A stretch of DNA of 64,000 nucleotides from Leptolyngbya sp. SIO1E4 (GCA_010672825.2 JAAHFU020000006.1:187549-251548); one strand, 5' to 3'; shown: positions 25,882-35,790, numbered from the stretch's first letter. Program-made: numbers and translations. The notes: generated from the sequence alone by a model not told the origin.

Positions 25882-26370
25882 GTGATAAAAGCAAAGGAAG
25901 TCATCACGCGTTACAACGACAGCTATGAGGAGATTTATAACAATCCTGTCATTGCCAAAGATGTCGTGAATCAAGGATATTTCAAGGATTGTGAATATTG
26001 GATTGGGATTTTGTTAACCATTGGTTCCAATCCTTCGGATGTTACTTATTTTATTTTCGATACGAGATTGTGGCGCAATGGAGGAGGTGAGGGCGATCGC
26101 TTACTTCGCACGATAGCTGAGAAAACAATCGAGACTCAGCTTCAGCTTCGCATTGAAGAGGCAGAGCGACTGTTACCGCTTCCCCCTGATGGGGAAGAAG
26201 AGAATGCTGGGGGCATGGCTGCAGCAACATTAGCCGCTAACCCAAACCCGATCCAGCAGCAACAGGACGATTCATTGAAGACCTGTAATAGGAGCACAGT
26301 AACCATGCTGAAGTTAGTGATCATCGGGTTTCTTTTCTATGCCCTCTGGGCTATCAACCGGGGCCAATGA
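25882..26370 (+). CDS. hypothetical protein with C-terminal membrane helix
   Basis: 162 residues from GTG 25882. The frame is open and protein-like back to about 25792 (DINYQQVDIDIAKPKGGYQK), so the true start may be a rare ATT there. The C-terminus has a membrane helix (MLKLVIIGFLFYALWAINRG). An internal ATG at 26305 preceded by GGAG could also make this helix alone as a 21-residue membrane peptide. No family recognised; last gene of the plus-strand block. Confidence 0.5.
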   Translation: MIKAKEVITRYNDSYEEIYNNPVIAKDVVNQGYFKDCEYWIGILLTIGSNPSDVTYFIFDTRLWRNGGGEGDRLLRTIAEKTIETQLQLRIEEAERLLPLPPDGEEENAGGMAAATLAANPNPIQQQQDDSLKTCNRSTVTMLKLVIIGFLFYALWAINRGQ

Positions 26371-26484
26371 CGCCAAGCGAAATGAACCTGCATTGGTTCA
26401 CCAAGGAATGCAGACCACAAGCATCATCAGCCTTCCCGATGGCCAAGAGTTCTAATCATCCCACTGTTCTATGGGTCACTACGG

Positions 26485-27567
26485 CTAATCTTGAATTGCG
26501 GCTATCAGTTCATTCGTCAGAGACTGTAAGCGTTGAAACTTCTTCTTCAATTTGGAATCAGCCTGGATACGCTTCCATGCTTTCTTGTTATAAAGCTTCT
26601 GAGCCGACTGACGAAACTGCTGAGGGGGATCGACTTCGGCATCGCTATCGTTACTAGAGCCAGTCTGCTTGAGTTCTTTGACTCGCTCTAGCAGCGTGCT
26701 TTTGGCTAGCCCCTCTTCAGCCTCTCGCAGCAAGTCTTCCTGAACTTCAGATGGTAGATTAGAGCGGCGAATGACATCAGCCTTAGAAAAAGCTACTCGC
26801 CCTTCTCGAACCGCTTCCAGCAGCTTCTCAGGCATCTTTTGTAAGGCAATTAGCCGATTTGTCACAAAGCTTTCAAGCGTCAGGCCAAACTGAGCAAAGA
26901 TCCGATCGATTTGCGAGAGGACATCCAGGGTTATTATTCCGGAATAATAGTCCCCCATCTCCTCAACAACCTGCTCATCATCCAGACCACGAGCACGACG
27001 TAGATTCTTGATTCTGATCAGTGCTTGAGAGAGACTTTCAGAATCCAAATCAAACTTCAAACCGATGAGCGCAATGATGCTATCGGTCTCCTCGACCAAG
27101 TTCAGATTCTCTCGAATCAGGTTAGAGATCAGTGCGATTTCTAGAGCCTGCTCGTCATTGAGATCGCTTTCGATCGCAGGCAGCGTCTCTAAGTTCAGGT
27201 CTTCACTACACCGCCAGCGGCTCTCACCAGAGACGATTTCAAGTTTGTCGTCAGCCCCTCGACGAACTAATAGAGGCTCTCTGACACCCACTTTCGCAAT
27301 GGATTGTTTCAGCTTCTCCATTGCTGCTGGATCGAAATATTTACGGGGTTGAGTTAAGCCTTCACGAAGGCGGAGGGGCACAAATTCCTGAATCGGGTAT
27401 TGCGTTATACCTCCGCTAGAGGCAGGGGCTTTCTGCAATTCTTCTAGCTGTTGCCTGAGCTGGGCAATCTCTTCATCCCGCTGCTGAATCTGTCCAGCCT
27501 GGGTCGCTCCCACCTGTTGAAACTTTTGAAAAATAGGCTGTTGAGTCGCCTGACGTTTCTGTGCCAT
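26485..27567 (-). CDS. parB: ParB-like partition protein
   Basis: 360 residues. A helical N-terminus (QQRDEEIAQLRQQLEELQK) leads to the ParB nuclease-like domain: QPRKYFDPAAMEKLKQSIAK, then LEIVSGESRWRCSEDLNL and ALEIALISNLIRENLN. These are the C-motif and GERRxRA-like box (here GESRWRC) that bind CTP in ParB. A central HTH follows (SLSQALIRIKNLRRARGLDD). It lies 18 bp after parA on the same strand. It acts with ParA to segregate the replicon. A palindrome inside the gene at 26932 matches one upstream of parA. Confidence 0.85.
   Translation of the reverse strand: MAQKRQATQQPIFQKFQQVGATQAGQIQQRDEEIAQLRQQLEELQKAPASSGGITQYPIQEFVPLRLREGLTQPRKYFDPAAMEKLKQSIAKVGVREPLLVRRGADDKLEIVSGESRWRCSEDLNLETLPAIESDLNDEQALEIALISNLIRENLNLVEETDSIIALIGLKFDLDSESLSQALIRIKNLRRARGLDDEQVVEEMGDYYSGIITLDVLSQIDRIFAQFGLTLESFVTNRLIALQKMPEKLLEAVREGRVAFSKADVIRRSNLPSEVQEDLLREAEEGLAKSTLLERVKELKQTGSSNDSDAEVDPPQQFRQSAQKLYNKKAWKRIQADSKLKKKFQRLQSLTNELIAAIQD
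26932..26949. promoter_or_regulatory. parS-like palindrome inside parB
   Basis: TATTATTCCGGAATAATA is a perfect 18-bp palindrome. The same palindrome with one central mismatch is at 28428-28447 upstream of parA. A repeated palindrome around a parAB pair is the expected arrangement for ParB binding sites. Confidence 0.5.
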
Positions 27568-27585
27568 TGTCTTACCTGTAATTCT

Positions 27586-28407
27586 CTACCGCACGTCTAT
27601 GAGAGCTTGAGCAATCTCTTTGAAATTCTGATTCGCTTTATGGCCCGGTCGATAGGCCCGCAACGGCATCCCTGCAGCAGCAGCGTTACTAATTTCAGCG
27701 GAGTCTTTAATGTAGTTAAAGCAGTGGACGCCTATCTGATTCAGCAAGGCTGGCAGGGTTGGGAAAGCATCGTCGGCAGGCTTGTCTGTCAAGCCTAGAT
27801 TGTCTCTATGAAGGGCGCGATCTTGTACCCGGTTGGGAACAACGCCCAGGATCCTCGGAGCAGGGCGGAGCCTGAGTTTGTCAGACTTTTCCATCACCCA
27901 GCCCAGCAGGGTTGCAGCACTCATCATGTCTTTGGAGTCAGGCTGAATGGGAATGATAACGAAGTTAGCCGCTGTAAGCGCCATCTTATGGGCAAGATCA
28001 ATGGTGCCAGGGCAGTCAAAAATCAGGTAATCGTGGAGAAGTGGATAATCTTCCAAGCGATCCCGGAGAATCTCGGTTTTGCGATCAGCTGTTGAAAGTT
28101 TTTCAATGAGTTCACTTAAGGACTCATCTCCCAGCAGTGCTTGAATACCTGCTTTTTCCCAGCAGTTATACAGAGGCCACGCTCCCTCAAAGTCATCCTC
28201 AAGAATGCAGTCAATCTTCTCGTCCGGCCCTGGGTTTTCACCACCCAGACCGACGAAGGTTTTCAATGAAGCATTGGGATCGAGGCCAAACAGGCAAACT
28301 GAGAAGCCTGCCGAGAAAAGCTCATAGCCGACATTGACCGCGAGGGTAGTCTTTCCCGACCCTCCTGCATTACTCATCAAGGCGACTCTGATTTGGTTTT
28401 CAGTCAT
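27586..28407 (-). CDS. parA: ParA-family partition ATPase
   Basis: 273 residues from MTENQIRVALMSNAGGSGKT. The deviant Walker A is SNAGGSGKTTLAVN; the A' box is YLIFDCPGTIDLAHKMALTA, and IPIQPDSKDMMSA follows. The start at 28407 was chosen over an upstream in-frame start (28455) because the latter overlaps the palindrome and the family begins just before the P-loop strand. ParA coats nucleoid DNA and moves ParB-bound plasmid copies. It forms an operon with parB. Confidence 0.9.
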   Translation of the reverse strand: MTENQIRVALMSNAGGSGKTTLAVNVGYELFSAGFSVCLFGLDPNASLKTFVGLGGENPGPDEKIDCILEDDFEGAWPLYNCWEKAGIQALLGDESLSELIEKLSTADRKTEILRDRLEDYPLLHDYLIFDCPGTIDLAHKMALTAANFVIIPIQPDSKDMMSAATLLGWVMEKSDKLRLRPAPRILGVVPNRVQDRALHRDNLGLTDKPADDAFPTLPALLNQIGVHCFNYIKDSAEISNAAAAGMPLRAYRPGHKANQNFKEIAQALIDVR

Positions 28408-28427
28408 TTTATTGCTGTTGAGACTGG

Positions 28428-28447
28428 CTATTATTCTGGAATAATAG
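28428..28447. promoter_or_regulatory. parS-like palindrome upstream of parA
   Basis: CTATTATTCTGGAATAATAG is a 20-bp inverted repeat with only the central pair unmatched. It is 21 bp upstream of the parA start and matches the palindrome inside parB. It may be the centromere, the operator of parAB, or both. Confidence 0.55.
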
Positions 28448-28580
28448 ATGCGCACATTACGCTAATGCCCCAATACTACGGCAAAAGATCTAAAAGGCAA
28501 CAGCAAATTTTGCGCCGTGTTTAGCTGCCAGGACACTTCGGACTGAAATTTTCCTCGGCATAACATGGTAGTTAGCTTCA

Positions 28581-31500
28581 TCATTTCCTTAGCCACCAGA
28601 CAAGCAAAGCAGTCGCTAATCCAATGACAAACCAAAATATTGGGGGCTGGAGTTGTATTCGTTTCCGAATCCAGGTGAGAGGAAAGAGGATAATACGGAA
28701 CATGAAAGTAAGGTAGCTGAAAGGGAGTAGGAGCCAAGCAAGAGATTGCTCGCTAGCAATCATCTGTTCAGCCCAATCACCACCAAGATTTTCAATCATA
28801 CGTTTTTGCCCATCGTTGAGGGGAGCAGCAGTAAGAGGCAAATTCATTTCTTGCCAAATTTTGTAGGCATCCTGGCGGTGCCTCATAGCAAGCTTGAAAC
28901 GTCCACGTCGTTGATAGAGGAGATTAAGGTTCCAGTGAGAGTTTGCTTGGTTAAGACGATCTCCAATTTCACAAGTAATATCATTTTGCTGTTTATAAAA
29001 CTCAATCGCCTGCTGATATTTACCTAGAGAGGAGTAAGCTGCACCAGAGTTGCCAAGGACATTTGCTTCCCCTCGGCGATCCCCGGTCGCACGTCTAATA
29101 TCTAATGCTTTTTTATAAAACTCAATGGCCCGCTGATATTCTTTTAATGAGTAGTAGACACTACCTAAGTTTTGCAGAGAGTTTGCTTCCCCGTGCTGAT
29201 CGCCGATTTCTTGGGCAATGTTATTCTGCTGTTGATGAAACTCAATCGCTTTCTGATACTTCTTCAGAGCGTGGTACGCATTACCCAAGTTTCCTAGCGA
29301 GTTAGCTGCACCCTGCCGATCACTAACTTTGCGGCAGACAACACACTGCCGTTCTAGGAATTCTATTTCCTGCGGATATTCTTCAAGTGTTTTACAAGTA
29401 ATTCTGAGAGCTTCCAACAGTTTGATTTCCGTGTAAAGATCATTGCTCTCATGCCTAATTCTTAGGGCTTGTTTATGGAAATCCATCGCTAGCTGGTATT
29501 CTTTAGCAGCGTTAAAAGCATCACCAATATTTGCGAGAGAGTTTGCTTCACCATCACGATCGCCAATTTCACGCTTGATTTTTAAGGACTGCTGATGCAG
29601 CTCAATTGCTCGTTGATATTGTTTTAGAGCGTAGTAGACATTGCCCGAGTTCCCCAAGGAGTTGGCTTCACCTCGACGATCACCAATTTCACAGGCAAGC
29701 TCATACTGCTGCTGGTAAAGTTCCAATGCTCGCTGGTATTCTCCTTTGACTTTATAGGCAATGCCTAAATCCCCGATTGCATTGGCTTCGCCTTGGCGAT
29801 CATTGATTTCTCGTCTGATCACAAGCTCCTGCTGGTAAAAATCAATCGCGCGTTCAGCTTGACCTAACTCTACATGAGACCATCCCAAACCCATTAGAGA
29901 GTTTGCTTCAAATCGGCGATTGCCCGCGTCACGCTGCACAGGGAGTGCTTGCAAGTAGAGATCGATCGCTGTTTGGTACTGCTTCAGAGATTTATAGACA
30001 TTACCTAAATTGCATAAGCTACCACCTTCAGTGTTGCGATCGTTGATGCTCCTAGAAAGTGCTAGTGCCTTTTCGTGACACTGAATTGCCTGCTCGTATT
30101 GTTTCAGGGCATGATAGGTAAGACCTAGACCCACAAGCGAATTCACTTCACCCTGAAGGTCGTTAATATCACGCTGAATAATAATAGCTTCCTGTAGATA
30201 TTCGATGGCTTGTTCATTTTGTCCCGTCTCATGATACGCCCATCCTATGTTGTAGATGGCAACGCCTTCATCTTTACGATCTCCAAGTTCGAGAGAAATA
30301 ATATGAAGTTGCTGATAGCAATCGATCGCCTCTTTATACTTCTTAGAAGAGGTATAAGTGTTTCCTAGATCGCACAGCGAGCCTCCCTCTCGCCAGCGAT
30401 CTCCCAGTTCCCGCCGAATTTCTAAAGAGCGTTGATGCAGTTCAATGGCTTCCTGGTATTGCCCCATTTGGGAATAAGTATCTCCCAGACAGCTCAGATT
30501 TTTCGCTTCCTCTTGATGTGTCTCTATTTTCTGTGTAATCTCCAATGCTTTGCGATAAGAGTGAATCGCTTTTGCATATTGCCTGAACTTGTAATAAACA
30601 TTGCCCAGATTTCTTAGAGAAAAAGCTTCACCCCAGAGATCGCTAATCTCTCGTCGAATGGCTACAGCTTGTTGATGAGATTCAGTTGCCTGCTGAGGTT
30701 GGCCTATTAATTTGTAGATATCGCCTAAACCACCTAGAGAATCTGCCTCACCCTTTCGATTGTGAATTTCCCGATTGATATCCAGAGCTTGCTGGTAGAA
30801 CTCTATGGCTTCCGAATATTGGCTCAGGTCAACATTGGCATCACCTAGGCTAAGGAAAACAGCAGCTTCTCCCTGCCGATCATCAACTGCTTGCCGGATA
30901 GCCAAGCATTGCTCATAAAGCTCGATAGCTTTTGGGTATTGTTTGAGAGACTTATGAGTGCTAGCCAAGTTTGCTAGTGTGTTTGCTTCACCTTGGCGAT
31001 CACTCTCTGATTGAAATATTTTTAGAGACTTTTCATATAGTGCAATAGCTTGGTGATATTTTCCCTGGGAATTATAGACAGAACCTAGACTTATTTGAGC
31101 ATTAGCCTCACCTCGGCGGTCACTCAATTCTTCTCTAATCTCTAATACCTGCTGATATAGCTCAATTGACCGTTGGTATTGTCCCAGGGAATAGTTGACG
31201 TCAGCTATATTACTCAAAGTCCCACATTCACCATGGTGGTAACCAATCTTACGCTCAATATCTAAAGACTCTTGAAAAAATTCAAGTGATCGCTGATATT
31301 GTCCAGTCGCTTTATAAACATGGCCTAGTCCGTTTAATGCAACTGCGATACGGGCACGAGCATCAATTTCATGTGCTATGGATAGAGACTTTTGGTAAAA
31401 GTCAATTGCGAGTTGGTATTGATGTAGGAAGCGGTAAGTATTGCCAAGATTCGCCAAGTTAAGTGCCTCGCTTGCCCGATCTCCCACTGATCGTCTAATG

Positions 31501-33389
31501 GCCAAGGCTTGCTGACGATATTCAATCGCCTCCTCATATTGAAATAGTTTTCCGTAGACATTACCTAGATTGTCAAGCGCATGTCCTTCTATTTCAGGAC
31601 TCTTAATTTCTCTGCCGATTATCAGCGCCTGTTGGTGAAACTGCGCTGCCTTTTCATATTGCCCCAAGGAGAAATATGTATTTCCCAGACCTCCTAAAGT
31701 ATTAGCTTCAAAGGCACGATTTTTTACTTTTTTTTGAACAGGAAGAGCTCGGGTGTAATAATCTATTGCTTGCTGATATTGCCCTAAGTTTTGGTGTACG
31801 TGGCCTATATTACAAAGACTCCCTCCCTCTCCTTCATGATTGCCATTTGCCTGATGAAGCTTCAAGGCTTTTTTGAAGGCTGCAAGTGCCTGAGAGTAAT
31901 ACCCTAGCTCTCTGTATAAAGCCCCTAAGGTATTCCAAATCCAAGCTAAACTCCTAGCTTCCGTTTTACTAGTCCACTGCCACTCTTGGGTCAGCCTTTC
32001 ATAGATGGGTAGTAGAATTCTCCGCTGCCCCGCCAGCTCCAGTGATTTTCTACGTCGTCTGAGAATTCTATCGGCCCGCTTGTAGTCACCTAGCTCACAG
32101 GCATGATAGGAGGCTTCCAAGATCTCCTGGCAACTCTCGACTGTTCCGTCCCATTCCTGAATGTGGGCCTCGAAATAGGCAATCGCCCGCTCATGACTTT
32201 CTACCTCTAACGAAGAAGCCTTTAACTTTGCCCGCACCAGAGTCGCCACCAATGGATGCAAGGTAAAGCGATTTCCTTCAGTTAACAACAGCCCTCGATC
32301 AAATAAGCCTTGGAGAGACTGCCTCATGACTGTAGCTGCAAGATCTCCTAACTCAAGTCCAAATTCCGTATCCAAATCCCGTTGCAGCGTCAGCAAAGTG
32401 TCCTGCATTGCCTGAGCCATTTCTAAGTCAAAGGGCACCCGATATATCGACACCCGCAACAGTAAGTCTTGCCAACCCTCCGGCAACGCTGCAAATAACG
32501 TTTCAAAAACGTCCTCTACCTGCGCCGTTGGATCGCCTTGATATTGTCCAAATAAACGACGGAAAAAATCGAGCGCTTGTTCATCCACCGCCGCCCCATG
32601 GGTCTGCTGTACCCACGCTGCCGCTAAATTCAGAAGTAGTGGATGCCCTTCTGTTAAATTCACTAGCGTTGCAAATCCCTCTCCCTCTTGGACTAATCTC
32701 TTCCGCTCTCCTAAAAACGCCGTTCCTTCAGCAATCGAAAATCCACCCAATTCAATTGGCGGTACTTCTAAAATTGGCGCTCGCGTCGTCACCAAAACCC
32801 GACTTAGCTTCCCCTCTTCCGACCAGCGTTGTAGAAAACGCTCAAACCATTGCCAGTCATCAGACTGGGCAAGCACTTCAAGCTGATCCAACACCACCAA
32901 CGTCTTCACTGAGTCATTCGGATCTTGCAGTCGATACAACAACTCATTCAGCAACTTTTCTTCGACTGCCCGAGGATCTAAATGAAAGCCAATTTCCTGC
33001 AACACCCAACGTGCCACCTGCTCAAAAGGTTTAGGTTGGGCAAAACTAATCCACAGCCGCTTATTAAACTCGCCTCGCAAATGCTTATAGGCCCAAGCTG
33101 CTAGCGAAGATTTGCCAAACCCGCTCAGTGCCACCACCTCCGTTACTGGAGCCTCACTTAGCCGCTGAGTCAATTGAGCCTGGTAGTCTGCTCGATCGAC
33201 CCAGTCAGACTCAATATTCGGCGGAGTTCCGCCCACGCCCAAAACTCTAACTTCGATAGGAGCACGGATCGTGTTGTAATCGCCGAAGTAAGCATCACCA
33301 TAAACCTCCCCTGCCGCCCGCATTTGCGACTGGTCGTTGGACTCAAAGCGTTTTTCTGGCCTATCTAGACTGCTTGGCTGGCCTTCCAT
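28581..33389 (-). CDS. STAND (NB-ARC-type) NTPase with long TPR array
   Basis: 1602 residues. After a short N-terminal tag (QMRAAGEVYGDAYFGDY) comes the NTPase: Walker A VVALSGFGKSSLA (~87-99), Walker B LVVLDQLEVL, RVLVTTRAP, and GHPLLLNLAAA. About 20 TPR repeats of 40 residues follow (pattern LGDxYxxLGQYQxAIxxYQQALxI), and a membrane helix ends the protein (FWFVIGLATALLVWW). STAND proteins are switch ATPases of signalling and anti-phage immunity; the TPR array would sense a ligand. The start ATG at 33389 has GGGTGG just upstream. The preceding gene shares the N-terminal tag. No separate effector domain is visible besides the membrane end. Confidence 0.85.
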   Translation of the reverse strand: MEGQPSSLDRPEKRFESNDQSQMRAAGEVYGDAYFGDYNTIRAPIEVRVLGVGGTPPNIESDWVDRADYQAQLTQRLSEAPVTEVVALSGFGKSSLAAWAYKHLRGEFNKRLWISFAQPKPFEQVARWVLQEIGFHLDPRAVEEKLLNELLYRLQDPNDSVKTLVVLDQLEVLAQSDDWQWFERFLQRWSEEGKLSRVLVTTRAPILEVPPIELGGFSIAEGTAFLGERKRLVQEGEGFATLVNLTEGHPLLLNLAAAWVQQTHGAAVDEQALDFFRRLFGQYQGDPTAQVEDVFETLFAALPEGWQDLLLRVSIYRVPFDLEMAQAMQDTLLTLQRDLDTEFGLELGDLAATVMRQSLQGLFDRGLLLTEGNRFTLHPLVATLVRAKLKASSLEVESHERAIAYFEAHIQEWDGTVESCQEILEASYHACELGDYKRADRILRRRRKSLELAGQRRILLPIYERLTQEWQWTSKTEARSLAWIWNTLGALYRELGYYSQALAAFKKALKLHQANGNHEGEGGSLCNIGHVHQNLGQYQQAIDYYTRALPVQKKVKNRAFEANTLGGLGNTYFSLGQYEKAAQFHQQALIIGREIKSPEIEGHALDNLGNVYGKLFQYEEAIEYRQQALAIRRSVGDRASEALNLANLGNTYRFLHQYQLAIDFYQKSLSIAHEIDARARIAVALNGLGHVYKATGQYQRSLEFFQESLDIERKIGYHHGECGTLSNIADVNYSLGQYQRSIELYQQVLEIREELSDRRGEANAQISLGSVYNSQGKYHQAIALYEKSLKIFQSESDRQGEANTLANLASTHKSLKQYPKAIELYEQCLAIRQAVDDRQGEAAVFLSLGDANVDLSQYSEAIEFYQQALDINREIHNRKGEADSLGGLGDIYKLIGQPQQATESHQQAVAIRREISDLWGEAFSLRNLGNVYYKFRQYAKAIHSYRKALEITQKIETHQEEAKNLSCLGDTYSQMGQYQEAIELHQRSLEIRRELGDRWREGGSLCDLGNTYTSSKKYKEAIDCYQQLHIISLELGDRKDEGVAIYNIGWAYHETGQNEQAIEYLQEAIIIQRDINDLQGEVNSLVGLGLTYHALKQYEQAIQCHEKALALSRSINDRNTEGGSLCNLGNVYKSLKQYQTAIDLYLQALPVQRDAGNRRFEANSLMGLGWSHVELGQAERAIDFYQQELVIRREINDRQGEANAIGDLGIAYKVKGEYQRALELYQQQYELACEIGDRRGEANSLGNSGNVYYALKQYQRAIELHQQSLKIKREIGDRDGEANSLANIGDAFNAAKEYQLAMDFHKQALRIRHESNDLYTEIKLLEALRITCKTLEEYPQEIEFLERQCVVCRKVSDRQGAANSLGNLGNAYHALKKYQKAIEFHQQQNNIAQEIGDQHGEANSLQNLGSVYYSLKEYQRAIEFYKKALDIRRATGDRRGEANVLGNSGAAYSSLGKYQQAIEFYKQQNDITCEIGDRLNQANSHWNLNLLYQRRGRFKLAMRHRQDAYKIWQEMNLPLTAAPLNDGQKRMIENLGGDWAEQMIASEQSLAWLLLPFSYLTFMFRIILFPLTWIRKRIQLQPPIFWFVIGLATALLVWWLRK

Positions 33390-33454
33390 TGACTCCACCC
33401 TACAAAATCAGTTGCGATGTAAAACAGGAGCAGACAATCGCTTTTCTTTATTTT

Positions 33455-33856
33455 TTACTTCTGATCTCCCAAGTTTGCCGTACCGTAAACCTGCCCGACT
33501 GCCCTCATTTCAGAATTATCATTTGAGGTAAATGTATTCATTGCTTGTGTTTGGTTCTGATTTTGAATATGGATAATCTGCTGAGCCATCTGCTGAAGCT
33601 GCTCGGCGAAGGCATCATCCTCAAACATTTCTCCATCCAAGACCCGTACCAAATTTGCTTTCGCTTCTAAATCTTTGCCTTTACTAACTTGCAATTGGGT
33701 AAGGGCTTCTTCTGCCTTCTTACGTCCCTTGAACCGAGCGGCGATTTTATCCCATAGCTGCTCGATCAACTTCTCGGCTGACTTTCCCGCCGCACTTTCC
33801 GCAAATTTCTGCGCTGCCAACCCTAAGATCAAAGCCGCTGTAATAGGTTCTGTCAT
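33455..33856 (-). CDS. small protein partner of STAND NTPase
   Basis: 133 residues from MTEPITAALILGLAAQKFAE. The N-terminus is hydrophobic and helical, the middle is basic (KIAARFKGRKKAEEAL) and the C-terminus ends with EMRAVGQVYGTANLGDQK, which matches the N-terminal tag of the STAND NTPase (QMRAAGEVYGDAYFGDY). The gene ends 65 bp before the STAND start, so they form an operon. The shared tag suggests pairing of the two proteins; the hydrophobic helix could be a membrane effector. Confidence 0.6.
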   Translation of the reverse strand: MTEPITAALILGLAAQKFAESAAGKSAEKLIEQLWDKIAARFKGRKKAEEALTQLQVSKGKDLEAKANLVRVLDGEMFEDDAFAEQLQQMAQQIIHIQNQNQTQAMNTFTSNDNSEMRAVGQVYGTANLGDQK

Positions 33857-34068
33857 GGCTTTCAATGTAGAAAATAATTTATCTGATTATCGCCAAGCCT
33901 ACCTAGAACTGCCACCTTCCGACCAAAGATTCCAGATCTCCTAGGACTTCTGGGGTGATTGCCTAAGCTGAACTCTACTGTACGGGATAAAACTCTCTCC
34001 TATCCCACAGCCAAAGCTTGTCTAATCAGAGATCGCAGCCTTGAACGTTCAGGTCAGGCATTGCCACT

Positions 34069-34103
34069 TTTGTCGTTTGATTGGCCGTGAATCATACGAC
34101 AAA
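34069..34103. repeat. inverted repeat (copy of 37589 type)
   Basis: TTGTCGTTTGATT (34070-34082) pairs with AATCATACGACAA (34090-34102) with one mismatch. The same arm sequence occurs at 37589-37635 and, weaker, at 8703-8730. Confidence 0.6.
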
Positions 34104-34202
34104 GCCATCTGTGCCTTACAAGCAGAACGTCCGTAGCCTTGAGGCTTCTCCGAATAGCTACAATACACTTGTCTTGCAGCAGCCCCGACGCGGTGACCCG
34201 CA

Positions 34203-34838
34203 ATGGTCCAAACGCCTGTAGACAGCACAACGCTCTATCCTGATTCAGACGGTAAGCCAATAGCCGACAACACCCTCCAGTATCGGTGGATTGTTCGCCT
34301 GGTCACCAATCTGAAGCAGCTTCTTCAGGGGCAAACGGCTTTTGTTGCCGGGGATCTGCTTTGGTATCCCGTTCAGGTTGACGAGCCCCCCGTCCCAGCT
34401 CAGGTACCCGATGCGATGGTGGTTTTGGGGCGACCCGATGGAGAACGCGGTAGCTACAAACAATGGGAGGAGGACGACATCGCGCCTCAAGTCGTCTTTG
34501 AAATTCTCTCGCCCAGCAACAGTGCTCGGGAAATGCTGGCTAAGCAAGCGTTCTACGGCAAGTATGGGGTCTTGGAGATGTTTTTCTATGATCCAGATTC
34601 CTACGACTTTTGGGGTCTAGTCAGACCCGCTGCCAACGAAGACTTGACCCCCATCATGCCGATGAATTTTCCGTGGACATCCCCAACGCTAGGCATTCGT
34701 TTCGAGATGTTTGAGGACGGTCTTGCGATCTTTCACCCCAACGGTGAACGCTTCAAGGACCCCAGCGAGTTCATCAACGATCGCGATCGCGCCTTCGCCA
34801 AACTCCGCGAACTTGGCTTTGACCCGACAGATTTGTAA
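34203..34838 (+). CDS. Uma2 family (DUF820) endonuclease
   Basis: 211 residues. The restriction-endonuclease-like core is visible: VPDAMVVLGRPDG (catalytic Asp) and VVFEILSPSNSAREM (the E-x-L element), followed by KQAFYGKYGVLEMFFYDPD. Uma2 proteins are abundant in cyanobacteria and other bacteria with large genomes; most have no known target. It starts 346 bp from the small gene on the other strand and stands alone. Confidence 0.9.
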   Translation: MVQTPVDSTTLYPDSDGKPIADNTLQYRWIVRLVTNLKQLLQGQTAFVAGDLLWYPVQVDEPPVPAQVPDAMVVLGRPDGERGSYKQWEEDDIAPQVVFEILSPSNSAREMLAKQAFYGKYGVLEMFFYDPDSYDFWGLVRPAANEDLTPIMPMNFPWTSPTLGIRFEMFEDGLAIFHPNGERFKDPSEFINDRDRAFAKLRELGFDPTDL

Positions 34839-35790
34839 CTGGATCATCAATGCTAACCGAAAGAGTCTTCGTCTCTGAGTATCAAGAGCGCAATACTTAG
34901 ATACGGGAACCGTAGAAGTCAGCATCTTTTCACTCAGGTCTAAATCCTCCGAGCAAAAGGCTCAGCCATAGCTGTACTAGGGGCCACTGCAACTGTTGTT
35001 GAAACTGCAGGAGTTCAGTGGGTTCGGAATGCCTCGAACTACTGATGGATTTCTGTCACCCATTCCTGAACCCGCTCCTCATGGGCGATTCTCGTCTCGA
35101 GAGGCTTCGCCAACGCCAGGGCAGCAGCTTTTAGCGTAATCGGGCTCGAAAGCTCTTTAGGGACAACCTCTGCCAGCTTTTGCTCTGCTCCCTGGCAATA
35201 GGCGCTACGACGTGCAGCGTTAATATCTCACCGCTTTCGATAGTGCGATCGCCGTCGGTGGCAGAGGCTTTCGTCCCAACAGCCATTGCCCTCGGCCCTG
35301 TGTAGCTGACGAGCTTCTGTGACAGAGAGCTGAACGCAGTCAAGGTATTTAGGGTTAAGGCGTCTAGGCACAGCACTCTTGATGGCTTCTATGGTTTATG
35401 CGTGTTAAGAAACCCAACCTTCATCAGCACGAGAATATAGCGTAATTTTTTGTGTAAGATCCATCTCTGTTTGTCATTTCCAAGCAAATCCACAAATAAC
35501 CTTGTTAGCACTTACACAAAGACTTACTCTAAGTTATTCACTTACGTCATCTTGTCAGTCCAAGCGCAGCTTATCTAGCCTGAATTTTGACCGCCTCTGA
35601 TATTTTCTGCTGGTATTGTTGCCTACTAGACGCGGTGCCTACTGATCTGGAGATATGCGTTTGCTGCAACATTGGGTGTTGCTCCTTTGGCAAATTGCAA
35701 CTGCTATCTTGCTGCAAATACTGCATATTGTTGCAACAAGGTAGGTCGTGATACCACTGCTATATCACCCTGAATCGAGGAAAACCAGCC
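34839..35790. other. 0.95-kb spacer with a decayed gene
   Basis: Apart from the pseudogene at 35039-35385 no coding signal is seen. The part from 35386 to 35790 is AT-richer and shows nothing that I can assign. Confidence 0.4.
35039..35385 (-). pseudogene. decayed hypothetical gene
   Basis: One frame reads EAIKSAVPRRLNPKYLDCVQ; after a frame change a second reads CQGAEQKLAEVVPKELSSPI and ends WVTEIHQ. Both look like protein. Frameshifts and stops separate them. Family not recognised. Confidence 0.4.

Noticed and set aside
32408-33034. 208-codon plus-strand frame with Pro/Leu-rich product
   Set aside because: It is antisense to the NTPase domain of the STAND gene, which has clear motifs; low-complexity shadow.
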